Below, in pieces: positions 11,385 to 21,540 of a stretch of DNA of 64,000 nucleotides (position 1 is its first letter; each line of letters opens with the position of its first letter). The notes under the pieces are model-generated. The model was not told the origin of the DNA. It searched no databases and saw only the letters and a list, made by a program, of their open reading frames with translations. The stretch is from assembly GCA_963693315.1 (NCBI GenBank), contig OY856186.1, positions 93,345,802 to 93,409,801 on the forward strand, written 5' to 3'. The position numbers and the translations under genes are program-made. This DNA is from Diogma glabrata. Taxonomy: Eukaryota > Arthropoda > Insecta > Diptera > Cylindrotomidae.

Positions 11385-11427
11385 TTATTATTACAATTTT
11401 TGCTTAAACTATTACTTATATACTATT

Positions 11428-11740
11428 TCAACTGCTGTTTTTTATTATTATGTCATATATTTTGTTGGTTTTAGTGTTGATTTTGTCATTTAAAATATTG
11501 TTATTGTTTTTATATTTATATATTTCTATTTCTTCCAGTCTATCTAGATTTTGTCCTTTTCTTTTTTTATGTAATATGGTTAAATTTGTGTTGATATTGG
11601 TGTATTTGTGTTTTTCTATTTTCAAATGTTGGGCATATCTGGATTTTGGATCGCTTCTGTTAATTTCATTGGTGTGCTCGATAAATCTTTTTTTGAACGA
11701 CCTCCCCGTCTGGCCTATCTAAAATTTACTGCAGTCGTCA

Positions 11741-11747
<7 letters not shown>
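11428..11747 (-). pseudogene. Penelope GIY-YIG endonuclease fragment
   Basis: One frame on the minus strand reads CDDCSKF*IGQTGRSFKKRF, then EHTNEINR, YAQHLKIEKHKYTN, then LEEIEIYKYKNNNNILND and the end of the frame. This is the core of a GIY-YIG nuclease (YIGQTGRSFxxRFxEH... LE..EIYK...) as found at the C terminus of Penelope-like polymerases. The Tyr codon of the YIG half has become TAG, so a key active-site residue is lost. Nothing of the reverse transcriptase is present. Confidence 0.8.
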
Positions 11748-11774
<27 letters not shown>

Positions 11775-11830
11775 AAACAGCAGTTGAAATAGTATATAAG
11801 TAATAGTTTAAGCAAAAATTGTAATAATAA

Positions 11831-11877
11831 TTTAAGAACTGAGGATGACGTAAGTCGAAATCGATATTCTTTAAAAT
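11831..11877 (+). ncRNA. Candidate hammerhead ribozyme in the second inverted arm
   Basis: The same motif in the right arm of the inverted repeat, on the plus strand: CTGAGGA at 11839-11845, GAAA near 11857, stem I arms on both sides. It is the mirror copy of 11338-11384 and therefore antisense to the nuclease frame. Confidence 0.45.
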
Positions 11878-11979
11878 AAAAAAATAAAAATCAAATTGTT
11901 ACTATAAGGAAGTTTTATTATTATAAATAAATTTAAAAATAAACAGTAAAAAGTATATTTTTAAATATTGCATTTTAAT

Positions 11980-12994
11980 TCAAAAGTGACAAAAGCACAC
12001 AAACAATGAATAATATGGAAAACCATAATAACACATATATTATAGTTATTATTATTATTGGTATTAGTATTATGGTACAAATGTAAATTGTTAATGGTTA
12101 ACGGTTTGCATGTTTTGTATGATTGTAAGAAATTATTACGTATGATTTTATTGTTGAATTTAATGATTACATTACGAGGCTTAGAAGTTTTCTTAGTTTG
12201 ATTAGTTAGATTAGTGTCACAATTTTTGAAAACTTGAACCCTGTGACAGCCTTCGATCTGCGAATCGTTTATTAAACAGCGGATGACAACCGAAACTGAT
12301 TTAATAATATTTGGTAGATTTTCATCTGATGATTCTGGAATGCCAACAATTTCAAGGTTGTTTTGACGTAATTGTTGATCAATGTCACAAAGATGGTTTT
12401 CAAGCGAACTAACTTGATTTTTAAGATCGCGGTTATCACTGATAAGTTTATCACTACAATTGAGTTTATTTTCCAAGTAGTTTATTTTATTTTTGAGTTG
12501 GTTTATTAATTCTAAATCCGATATGCGAGCTAATTCGAGTTTTTTAATGGCTTTTTTTATTACTTCAATGTCGTTGACGTTATCAGTATTAGCATGAGAT
12601 TTTGTAGAAGTTTTATTATTTGAGCTAGATGATAGAACAGACGAAGATGATTCCGTTATAGCAATAGAATTTAAAATATGGTTAGATTTGCTATTGAGGC
12701 TATTTGATGGACTGTTAATTGTAGTCTCTTGATTACCTGTACTATTGCTTGGTGAAAATTCAGATGGCAAGACCTTATTAGGCTCGATTGCAGGAATTAC
12801 AACTGACTGACGCACTTGCTTAGAACATTTTGTACAAGTCCATCTAACTGTGTTTTTGCTATAGAATCTAGAATAATAGGTGATAGCGAAACACACTTGT
12901 CGTGGAAATACTTTTTACAAGATCCACTACATTGTAGACCTGGAGCACGTACAGCTGTAATATTTCCCGTACAGATGAAACCAATGATTTTCAT
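11980..12994 (-). pseudogene. CR1-like ORF1 with PHD-type finger and coiled coil
   Basis: The N terminus carries a PHD-like zinc finger: FICTGN, QCSGSCKKYFHDKCVSLS, then in another frame VRWTCTKCSK, giving the CxxxC...HxxC...WxCxxC pattern. A Ser/Asn-rich linker follows, then a predicted coiled coil (KKAIKKLELARISDLELINQ onward through LENHLCDIDQQ), then an RRM-like block LEIVGIPESSDENLPNII with CHRVQVF and RNVIIKFNNK. ORF1 proteins of this type bind retrotransposon RNA. One frameshift inside the finger (near 12860) and the Penelope insertion at the 3' end make it non-functional. An RTE element inserted at 13041, just upstream of the start. Confidence 0.75.
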
Positions 12995-13040
12995 ATTTTA
13001 CTTAAATTCAAAAATTATAATTTGCTGATATGAAATTCAG

Positions 13041-13905
13041 CCAAGGGATACACTCTCTACTATTGCGGTCATGAAAACGGAGGAGAATTTAAAGTTGACT
13101 TTCTCATACATCGCCGCGTGAATCAACATGTTATCGACTTTCGCCCAATTAATATGCGGATATGCACAATGAGAATCCGTACGCAAAAATTTAATGTAAC
13201 GATCACATTAAAGACCTGTTCTTTCTAGAACTCGAAGAAGTCATCAATAACATCCCGCGACACGATATCAAAATCGTGGTAGGTGACTTCAATGCGCAAA
13301 TTGGTAGAAGAGCAGAACTTAAAACACATGTCGGCCCTAAAAGCTTGCATCATGCTAGTAACAATAACGGCTTTCGCGCAACTGAACTGGCTATGATGTA
13401 TGATCTAGTAATTTCTAGCACTTTCTTCCCTCATAAGAGAATCCACAAAGCAACGTGGAAATCAAACGATGGAAGAACTGAAAATCAAATCGATCACGTC
13501 ATGATTTCTAAGAGACACTCTACAAGTGTAACTGACGTTCGATCATACATTGGTGCTGATATGGACACCGATCATATGCTTGTCATCTTCAAGTATAAGT
13601 GCAAATTATCATCTACATTTAATAGGCAAGCAAAAAAGACCGTGCGCTGGAATGTCGAAGCATTTAAACACCTGGAAACACTGAATAGATATCAGGAAAT
13701 TGTAACGCAAAGCATAGAAGAGCATGACATCCCATCTGAGATGCCATTAAACATACAAGAAGAATGGCAAACGCTTCAATCAACCATCATATCCGCAGCA
13801 CAAACTACAATCGGAAAACGACCACCGAAATCACGTAACGAATGGTTTGATGACGAGTGCCGCGAAAGCATTGAGCAAAACAAAAACTGCGAGAAAAATG
13901 GTTAA
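13041..13905 (+). pseudogene. RTE endonuclease domain, partial
   Basis: Starts inside the domain (YCGHENGGEFKVDFLIHRRV). After an internal deletion near 13200 it continues with DIKIVVGDFNAQIGRR (GDFN metal site), NNNGFRATELAMMYDL, FFPHKRIHKATWKSNDGRTE, NQIDHVMIS and DTDHMLV (SDH-type catalytic site). This is the APE-like nuclease of RTE elements, which nicks the target DNA to prime reverse transcription. The N-terminal catalytic residues are missing. A frame change near 13905 leads into the RT part. Confidence 0.8.
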
Positions 13906-15754
13906 CAAGAAACACCCGAAGCTCCCAAACTGATTATCTATGCGCCAGAAAAGCCTCAGCAAAACTCCTACGGAAAAAGAAACGCGAACACATGAAGAGC
14001 TGTATCGAAAACATCAACCAACATGCGACTAATGGAAATTCGAAAGAGTATTTTGCCAATGCGCGGAATCTGACCAAAGATTTCCACCCAAGATCTACAG
14101 CCATCAAAAATGGAAACAACGAGCTTACAACAAGTGAACGTGATGTGCTGGAAGTATGGCGATCCCACTTTCAAGACCTACTGAATAGGACGAATGAAGT
14201 TCATCCTATTCGAGCAATTGCTCCGTCAAGTGAGGAGATTTTTGTCCCTTACCCAACAATAGAAGAAGTGGAAGCTGCCATTAAAAAATTAAAAAATGGC
14301 AAATCACCAGGTATCGATGGAATCCCTGCAGAACTATTTAAGAATGGAGGAGCAGCTCTGGTCTCACGTATATATGATCTGATTCTTGCAATCTGGGACC
14401 AAGAAGAACCACCTGCTGAATGGAAAACAGCTCTCATTAAAAAGGTGACCGCCTAAAGTGTGCGAATTATCGTGGAATCGCACTGTTGAACACTGCATAT
14501 AAAATACTAGCTAATGTCGTACTCGCTCGGCTCATCCCGTTCGCCGAATCTATCATCGGCGACTATCAGTGTGGTTTTCGTCCCAACCGTTCAACCACAG
14601 ATCAATGTTTTACCTTAAGGATGATTCTGGAAAAATGTTGGGAGTACAACATCAGCATTCACCAGCTCTACGTTGATTTCAAGCAAGCATATGATAGCAT
14701 CATCCGCGACAACCTCTGGTCTGCACTTATATGCCTTGGTATTCCAGTGAAACTTGTTTCTCTGTGCAAACTCACAACATCGGGATCAAACTGTAGAATA
14801 GTAATCGAAGGGTCAGTTTCTGACTCTTTTGATATAACATCAGGTGTTCGACAAGGTGATGCACTCGCGCCCGTACTATTTAATTTGGCGCTTGAGTACG
14901 CGATAAGAAAAAGCCGCATTGAGACACAAAACTGTATATTTAACAAATCTAGTCAAATTCTTGGCTATGCAGATGATATTGTGCTTCTCGGACGTAGAAC
15001 AAGCGATATCAAGGATAGTCTCTCTCAGCTTGAAAGAAATGCTAAACGACTTGGATTATGCATTAACACCGGCAAGACTAAACTTTTAACAACATCCAGG
15101 AATATACCTCCCGGCAATCTGAATACTGGCGACTATGAAGTGGAACGTGTAGAAAACTTCAAATACCTCGGATCTGTAATAACATCGTCAAATGACATGC
15201 AGGCAGATATTAAAGCCCGTGTCTCAGCGGCATACAGAGTTTTCTACGCATACTCAAAACTTTTGCGATCCAAACATATTTCGCAGTCGTGCAAACTCAC
15301 ACTTTACAAAGCATTAATTCGACTTGTGCTTACCTTTGGAAGCGAAAGCTGGACACTGACTTCCTCCGATTGTAGAATTCTATCAACATTCGAGAGGAAA
15401 GTCATACGAACAATTTATGATCCATGTAAAGTTGCTGAAAATCAGTATAGAATCCAAATGAATCATGAAATCAGACAGCTTCTTGGAGGCTGCGATGTAA
15501 TCGGATTCATTAAATCTAACCGGATTAGATGGTTTGGTCATGTAGAAAGGGCACCATTAGATAGAATGATTAAAAAAATGTCCCAACAACAACCAGCTGG
15601 TGTTCGTCGAAGAGGAAGACCTAGACAACGCTGGCGTGATGACATCATCCAAGACCTTCGTGATATAGGATGTCGAAACTGGGGTCAACTGGTCATGGAA
15701 CGAGACGATTGGAAGCTGATTGCACAGACGGCAAAATCCCTCCATGGGATGTAA
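13906..15754 (+). pseudogene. RTE reverse transcriptase
   Basis: Two frames (13992-14456, then 14486-15754) joined by a frameshift near 14450. Motifs: IKKLKNGKSPGIDGIPAELF, NYRGIALLNTAYKILA, CGFRPNRSTTDQ, QLYVDFKQAYDSI (catalytic Asp), SGVRQGDALAPVLFNLALE, ILGYADDIVLLG (YADD) and FKYLGSVI. The C terminus ends RIRWFGHVERAP, RRRGRPRQRWRDDI and WKLIAQTAKSLHGM, the standard RTE tail that mimics a nucleic-acid-binding end. The second frame of 422 codons is intact. Confidence 0.85.
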
Positions 15755-15788
15755 ACGCCAGAGAGAGAGAGAGAGATATGAAATTCAG

Positions 15789-16261
15789 AGTTAACACATT
15801 TATATAGATTACTGTTTCTGTTCTATTAGATACTATTACTGTTTAATTAATTGATTCTTAGTTTTCAATCATGGATTGACAATCATTTAAGGAGAAATTG
15901 TATAGTCCACCAATTCACCTTCACTAACACAGTATGTTGAGAACTAAACACCGTTATTAATTCATCACAAAGTTTATTATGCATATAATCACTATAATCA
16001 ATAATTCGTTTATAATAACGCGACACATATTATAAATACACAGTAATAAAAATCGAAAAATATATAATTTTTATAAAACACAAATTTAGTGTAGTTAATA
16101 ACTAATACTACTTGCACAAAAATCTATTTTATGTAAAATGTAATGACCACGTTTAGAAAAACGAGTATTATATTGTAATTTTTATTTAAATATTTTATTG
16201 AATTAAAAGATACATGTAGCTACTACGAACGCGCGAGAGAGAATGATTAGAAAACAATACA
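15789..16261 (-). other. Probable 5' leader of the CR1-like element
   Basis: Non-coding. On the minus strand it begins near CTCTCTCGCGCGTTCGTAGT (about 16242-16223), the only GC-rich phrase here and a plausible start region, then AT-rich sequence up to the RTE target site. The MULE unit 3 flank resumes at 16262. Confidence 0.45.
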
Positions 16262-16839
16262 ATGTATGTTAAGTTCTTTTTCAGAAGAGCTTGAACATTT
16301 TGCATATTTTCAAAATTTTCGGTATTTGGTAAATTTGGTTCACAAAGAAGAGGCCAAGGCTTACTGGTAATGGGAGTTGGACTGAACATTCGTTGCGTTT
16401 TTTGATAAAATGCTTTTGTCCACCTCTCATTACATAGTGATTTACTGTATAAAGGCAAATTGTTTATCTTCCTTACAGCAAAAATGTGACGACATGGAAG
16501 TAAGGAAGAGATAAAAAAATTGCACTCACAGTTGTTTTCTGTAACATTACAATTGTCGTAAACATATTTGCCTTCTTCATTACGTTCTAAAACAATATCT
16601 GTGTACCATTTCAATTCTTTTAACACCAGATCGAATGCTTTATTTGTTAGTTTCATCATAAAATTGAATTCACAGGAATTTTGTTGGTGCTTCGTTCTGG
16701 TTTTCATAAATTTTTTTGCTGCTTTATGGTTTGTTTCAAGTTTTTGTGATGAAGAAAACGTAAAAAAATATTCCAAAAATGTTTGCAGTGTGCTGCGTTT
16801 CGGAATCACCTGTTTAAGTTTGCCATTCATTGACTCCAT
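16195..16839 (-). pseudogene. MULE unit 3 SWIM-finger reading frame
   Basis: A 214-codon frame starting MESMNGKLKQVIPKRSTLQ. The SWIM finger is intact (NCECNFFISSLLPCRHIFAV) with the downstream NERWTKAFYQKTQRMF block. The last 25 residues after NLTYI derive from the CR1 leader, so the natural C terminus is the fragment at 7411-7138. Confidence 0.75.
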
Positions 16840-17940
16840 TGGTGCGGTTCAACAAATTTCCTTTTTTTATAGAGTAGGAAGACCACTCTGCACGTATTGC
16901 ATGCCAGTTTTTATTAAAATAATCCTGAACGGTCTGAGGTACCTTCTCACAGAATATTTGATATTTTTAGCATGATCTGCTTCACTAGAAGTGAAAGCTA
17001 AATCCTTCATTAACTGAAAGCTTTTTTTGCGATCGTCTTTATTAATTTGCATTATATCTTTTTCCAAGCTTCGTTTAAAAACTTGAATTGTGTGAAAAAA
17101 GCAAATATATACTGGAATGTCAGGAAAAATATTCTTTAAGACTTGACGCTCAACAATGTCTTTATCGGCCATAAAGCAGTTAATTTTCGAGCAACCTTCA
17201 TCGTTATTTGATTGAAATGTTTCTATGAACCATGTTACAGTTGAGATACCTTCTGTTGCTAACAATCCTGCAGCAACAGGATTGGTTAGACCATCCGAAT
17301 CTTAAACTACAATTAGCATCAGAGTTAAATTTGGATCTAATAGCGAAGGCCATGAAAACATGGAATTTTTCATTTCTAGTGTTAAAAAATACAGTCCTTT
17401 GAAACTATTGTTTTGCATGCAAAAAGACACGTCCGCATCTAAAAAAAATTATTCCAAGTCAACGTAAAGAATGTTAAGTTATAAAATCAAATAAATTAAT
17501 TTACCTTTGCCTTGCAAAATATCTCTTGCTTCGTTTAATTTAACAATGTTTTTATTTATATTGTTTTTTGCTTTTATTTTCCATATATCTTTTAGGGATA
17601 GAGGTTTTTTAAATTCATTTAAATTTTTTCTTGAATTAATTTGGTATTACACCTCATATCTAAATATTTAGAAACGGATTGTCCCTCTTCTGGAGAAAGT
17701 TTTCTATTTTCTGGATAATATGAAAATATTGCGTAGAAAACCATTACATGTAATTAAAACGTATGGACAAATTTATGTTAAACTAAAATACAAAGTTTAG
17801 TTCTCGTACCTTTGAATTGAACCATCATGGTTTTTGTGATTTAAGTCACAGTCAATAATTTGTAGGGAATTTTCATCCTTCGTAAGCCGGATTTTTATGA
17901 AAGCTGGACAATCTTTTTTAAAGGTACTGAGAAAACAATT
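16840..17940 (-). pseudogene. MULE unit 3, N-terminal exons and DDE core
   Basis: The most complete 5' part in the array. Exon A (about 17938-17817) encodes TFKKDCPAFIKIRLTKDENS then DLNHKNHDG, a zinc-finger-like FAR1/FLYWCH-type DNA-binding segment (C...H...NHxNHD), with an AG acceptor before it and a GTACG donor after it. Exon B (17693-17510) encodes KRDNPF, MRxCNTKLIQ-like residues and HEARDILQGK and ends in a GTAAAT donor. A 70-base intron follows, then the core exon. About 30 bases covering the IDGTY catalytic Asp are deleted near 17345. MADKDIVERQ is retained at about 17170. The array-wide frameshift before the WHPIRAEW block is present. Confidence 0.75.
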
Positions 17941-18255
17941 GGTGGAATAAATAAATAAGTACATGGTCAAAAAAATATGTAGATAAAATTCAATAAACAT
18001 TTGTCTGTTGAACTTTAAACGACATCTTTTTTTAATTTGAGTGTTTCAATTCAACAGACATATCTGTTAATTTCTATTTTCAACAAACATGTTTTAACGA
18101 CATTTACAAACTGTACGTTGGATACCATTCACACAATTGCGAGCACACCATGAGAAGATTTGCAGAGTAGTGGCTATTTTCTTTATCTATTAGTTAATTT
18201 CAATAAAATAATTTCAGTTTATAAAAAGTGAGGTATGTAAAATAAAAAGATAAGA
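17941..18255. other. Intergenic AT-rich DNA
   Basis: No coding signal. Short direct repeats of AACAGACAT/ATCTGTT type at 18003-18070. It could be intron of the MULE gene upstream of exon A, but no earlier exon is recognisable. Confidence 0.3.
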
Positions 18256-18749
18256 GTCCCTATTCCCGAACACATATTTGTCAATCGACAATATTGTCAA
18301 TTTCACCAAAATGCTTAACAACTTTGTTTAAAAAAGGTATTCTGTAACTCATACTTGTATCAAACAAATTATAACAGATTTTTGGTACTAGATTCGTACT
18401 TTTGACAGCTAACTTTTTTAATTTTAAAACATGCAAAATAAAATAAAAATATATTTGATAAATAAATATGTTTTAATGATATTTACCTATATAAAAATAT
18501 GATTATTTAATATTATTAAAGACTTAATTTTGCGTTATAAATTAATTTTTACGCCAATCGATGAAATTTGTATAAAAAAGTCAATACACATAAAGCAAAA
18601 TTGTGATTTTGGCAGTAACTATATTGTTCTTGTCAGATTCACAATATTGTGTTGAATTTTCACCAAATTGGTGTTACATAATACGAAATTCACAATATTG
18701 TGTGAATTTACAATATTGTGATGACATTTATGTGTTCGGGAATAGGGCC
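18256..18749. repeat. MITE of about 494 bp with 20-bp-class terminal inverted repeats
   Basis: Left end GTCCCTATTCCCGAACACAT, right end the inverse of GGCCCTATTCCCGAACACAT. The interior is rich in ACAATATTGT palindromes near both ends and has no reading frame. The end sequence GGCCCTATTCCC resembles PIF/Harbinger-type ends, but no TWA duplication is clear. Confidence 0.65.
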
Positions 18750-19099
18750 CAAGGTCAGTTTTTAAAATAAAGTGTGTCAGGTTATTTATCTAGTGAATTG
18801 TGTGAGTTAAAATTAAATTCGAGAAAATTTAATGTTTTAAATTAATTTAAATATTAAAACATATTATTAAAAAGATATGTAAGTACTACAAAAATAATTC
18901 AACATTTTTTCATTTAATTATAATATATTTTAAATCAAAATTCCAAAACTTCACGGAACTACGGCAATTTCATGCAATCACACAATCAGGACCAACTAGG
19001 CCATCGAAATCTATAAAAAGCATTATAAAAACAACATCTATGCAATTTTGAAACTTTTTTACGAACGAAAACAAAATATCAAACCTACCACAGAACATA

Positions 19100-19212
19100 T
19101 GTGTGACAATGTATGACAATAGCCGTGTTGGTTTTGACTGAAACAACTCAAGCAATTGAAATATTGTATGCAATTGTTGTTGTTTTTTTCACTTGTCTCA
19201 GTCAGATCCATC
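19100..19212. repeat. Small foldback related to 49.7 kb
   Basis: GTTTTGACTGAAACAACTCA at the left pairs loosely with a GACTGAGACAAGTGAAAAAA-type right end read inward. The same GACTGAAACAACTGA motif forms the arms of the foldback at 49693-49776, so they appear to be one MITE family. Confidence 0.4.
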
Positions 19213-19424
19213 CTTATGCTGTGTGCCTCAAACGACTAAATAGACTAATTAAACTAAAAGGAGACTAGTTGATGCAATTTATACATAGATGTCCGTAGTA
19301 CAAAAGTCATTGTCTGTGCTTGTAACTAAACTAAAGAAAACGTCAAATTCAAAAAAATCAAAATAAATTTGACAGTTAATTAAAAAACCTAAAATTTATC
19401 CGAATTCTCTTTCTAATAATAATG

Positions 19425-19647
19425 ATATTACCCCATCTGTTATTTACAAATATGCTTGAAAATTGCGTTAAAGTCATTATAGCATGTTGCGTTATGCACA
19501 ACATTTGTTTAAGTGAGCATTTTGAATTGGAGTTATTTGAAGAAGTGTTGATAGACGAATCAATTGACTGATCAAGTGAACAAGACGATAATCGAGCTTT
19601 AGAATTTCGTAGTACGTTGATGCAGGGGTTGTTGAACAACACATAAT
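19425..19647 (+). pseudogene. Harbinger transposase C terminus
   Basis: Plus strand reads LENCVKVIIACCVMHNICLS, then HFELELFEEVLIDES, then RALEFRSTLMQGLLNN and a stop. The xxIIxACCVMHNIC block is the last conserved helix of HARBI1-type DDE transposases. Nothing upstream of it remains in this element. Confidence 0.65.
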
Positions 19648-19905
19648 TTGCTAATATTGATATTTGTTTTCTTTTTTACTAAAACGCCTAAAATAAAACC
19701 AAGAATTTAATTCAAAATAAGTCTTTATTTCTTTATTATAAATAATATCACATTACAAATTCATTTTGTATCACATCAAAAAAATCACGGAAAAATAAAA
19801 AAAACAAACATTGTACATATTAAATTAAAAAATAATTCGAACTGTATAACTATCAAAAAGTGATAGTGATTGATAATATAATATACTAATTAAATATCAG
19901 TATAT

Positions 19906-20690
19906 CTATGGTCCTTCGCTATCACTTTCTGACAGTTCCACTAGCGTGGACATACATTTTATGTAAAGCTTTGTCGCCTTTTCGAGAATCTTCATTTGTT
20001 TTACCTCTTCTTCGTCAGTGTTATACGAGTTTTTTCGTTTTTGTCCAGATGAAGTTTTATCGATGCTTGTTGATGATGTTGATGATATATTTTGCACAAT
20101 TGTCATTTCATCCATCCCAGTATTAATGACAATCGGTGGGTTGATGTTATATTTCTCAGAGCAATAGTTGTGTATTATACTAAAATATGGCAGTTCTAGC
20201 TGTAGGGCCCACATCTTCTGTTACCAAACCGGTGGGTTGTTCAATTATGCTCTAAAAATGACAGCTTGTTAATTTTAAATTTATGACTAATTTACTCTTA
20301 ATTACCTTGTATTTGTCCATTATATTTGACCATTTTTTTTTTGCTTTTCTTCAGTCATCCACCTCAAGTTGAGCTTCTGATAATACTTGTCTATAAACAA
20401 AAACACACAATAATTACAAATGTAAATTCATACAACAACAAATTTTTCTTACTTCAAACTTGCTTTTATATCAAAAAATTTTCCAGTGAATAACGTTTCT
20501 AATTTTTTTATTCTTGCATTGATAAACCGTTCGGATTCTTCTGGAGTCCCTACATAGTATAACAAAAATCGTAAAAGTAATATTAATTTTATTAAAATAA
20601 AACTGTATTTTATAGGTTAACTTACATCGAATTGAATAGTGCCGTTTTTGTCCATTTTTGAAGAAGTACAAACACATAATGAAAAGTTAT
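19906..20690 (-). pseudogene. Harbinger ORF1, Myb/SANT-like DNA-binding protein
   Basis: At least four segments separated by probable short introns. First MDKNGTIQFD (about 20672-20640), then GTPEESERFINARIKKLETL and FDIKASLK (about 20552-20460), then TEEKQKKKWSNIMDKYK (about 20370-20310) with a GTAATT donor. The last exon (20214-19906) has LQLELPYFSIIHNYCSEKY, a Ser-rich linker and an acidic C terminus SDSEGP. The KKWxNxxDKYK motif is typical of the trihelix/MADF-like domain in Harbinger ORF1 products, which help the transposase bind the element ends and enter the nucleus. Exon 3 needs a frame adjustment near 20220. Confidence 0.6.
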
Positions 20691-20795
20691 CGAAAAGTAA
20701 CTTTTTAAAAAACTTTTCTGTCATCTCCTATGAAACAATAGCAGAAGATTTAACAGTTAATTTAGTTTAGGTTGTTTAGTCGTTTGAGGCACACA

Positions 20796-21128
20796 ACATT
20801 AAACTGGCCCATTAGAAAAGGTACAATCCTATAGAATATTGATGAAAACTGGATAGGAAAAGGACGATTTTAATGGGATCAACTGAGAATTCTTTACTTC
20901 ATAAATATGTTGGGTAGGAAAGACTCATATTCAATGGAAAATGGAACAAAGCTCATAATCCTTTAAATATCAAACTGGGACGTCCTTTTATTTTGATGGA
21001 AGCTGGTGGGTCAATACTCGATATAAGCAACCGAAATATCTTTGGTTGTGGAAGCAGTTGGTATTACCTAAAATGTATTAATTTAGTTAATTCTCGTTAT
21101 GAATTTGAATATTATATAAAAGAACCAT
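20796..21128. other. Non-coding flank between Harbinger and MULE unit 4
   Basis: No coding signal. From about 21128 leftward this is probably intron sequence of MULE unit 4, because a GTAAAT donor follows the last codons at 21151. Confidence 0.35.
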
Positions 21129-21540
21129 CTAGTTATGTGATTTATTTACCTCCTGTACAAAAAGTGGACTGACCTCATTTTCATTTGGAAAATAGATAAC
21201 GGTAATATTAATGCATGCACCGTTAGACCACAAAGCATTAAGAGAATTTAATTCTTCAATTCTTCTTCGAAATACATCACTTGTGGAAGAGCTAGCTGCA
21301 GCAATTACTTCGTCAATAACCATCATAATTATTTTGCGTTTGATAGGTACACTAGTAACTTTGGGCTTCGCCTCTGTTTTCTGGTCTTTGGTACCGCATT
21401 TTTCTACCAGATTGTTTGAAATTTGAACTGAAGCTTGTTTTGCAACTTCATTGACGGTTATTTCCAAGCCGTCTTGCCAGAAAGATGATATATCTTTTAA
21501 CGTATTAAATCGTTCTCCAAAAGCTGGGCCGCATGCATTA
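21129..21540 (-). pseudogene. MULE unit 4, C-terminal exon
   Basis: The longest version of this exon: NACGPAFGERFNTLKDIS, EITVNEVAKQASVQISNN, VTSVPIKRKIIMM, then beyond the point where units 2 and 3 are cut, SSSTSDVFRRRIEELNSLNA, WSNGACINITVIYFPNE and SPLFVQE before a putative GTAAAT donor. It is contiguous with the SWIM frame, which shows the order SWIM then this exon. A one-base change near 21545 breaks the frame. Confidence 0.65.

Larger units (their letters stand above)
11236..11979 (-). mobile_element. 5'-truncated Penelope-like element flanked by 205-bp inverted repeats
   Basis: Two nearly perfect inverted arms of about 205 bp (11236-11443 and 11773-11979) enclose the C-terminal GIY-YIG nuclease segment and an A-tract at 11740-11772. 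Penelope-like elements typically carry terminal repeats, partly in inverted orientation, and encode a reverse transcriptase fused to GIY-YIG; here only the nuclease end remains. The insertion splits ORF1 of the CR1-like element: its C terminus resumes at 11235 and its body at 11980. A precise target duplication is not clear because the flank is a low-complexity AAT tract. Confidence 0.75.
13041..15774 (+). mobile_element. RTE-type retrotransposon with 14-bp target duplication, 5' truncated
   Basis: Flanked by GATATGAAATTCAG at 13027-13040 and 15775-15788. The 3' end is a short (GA)n tract right after the end of the coding region, a microsatellite-type tail as in RTE elements. The 5' end starts inside the endonuclease, so the copy is truncated. 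It inserted in the 5' leader of the CR1-like element, opposite to its sense. Confidence 0.85.
7412..16261 (-). mobile_element. CR1-like non-LTR retrotransposon with PHD-finger ORF1, carrying two nested insertions
   Basis: About 5.36 kb of non-LTR retrotransposon remains after removing the Penelope-like (11236-11979) and RTE (13041-15774) insertions. Order on the minus strand: 5' leader (16261-15789), ORF1 with PHD finger and coiled coil, ORF2 with APE endonuclease and reverse transcriptase, then an AT-rich 3' UTR. A PHD-type finger in ORF1 is known from CR1-group elements. It interrupts MULE unit 3 exactly at the position seen intact at 21540. I see no long target duplication, which is usual for CR1. 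Confidence 0.75.
2041..17940 (-). mobile_element. Head-to-tail array of three MULE-type (SWIM finger) transposase units
   Basis: Three units of one MULE-like transposase gene lie in the same orientation. Removing later insertions (hAT 3286-5682, CR1 7412-16261) leaves units of about 1.7 kb. The junctions between units 1/2 (near 3029) and 2/3 (near 7137) are the same: the C-terminal exon, cut after the codons for DEVIA, is fused to the last bases of an intron (TTTTCTCCAG) in front of the exon starting KRDKPF. One fused junction was therefore duplicated with the units, which fits tandem duplication better than independent transposition. Confidence 0.7.
19220..20795. mobile_element. Internally deleted PIF/Harbinger element
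   Basis: Terminal inverted repeats of 20 bp: TGTGTGCCTCAAACGACTAA at 19220 and its inverse ending at 20795. Inside are two convergent remnants, the transposase C terminus (plus) and an ORF1 with a Myb/SANT-like domain (minus), the gene pair of Harbinger elements. Most of the transposase is deleted. The 3-bp target duplication expected for Harbinger is not evident. Confidence 0.7.

Noticed and set aside
11740..11772. Long A-tract as a retrotransposon poly(A) tail
   Set aside because: It lies between the GIY-YIG segment and the inverted arm, on the 5' side of the frame, so it is not the tail of that element; slippage is more likely.
15754..15775. (GA)n tract as an independent microsatellite
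   Set aside because: It ends exactly at the 14-bp target duplication, so it is the 3' tail of the RTE insertion.
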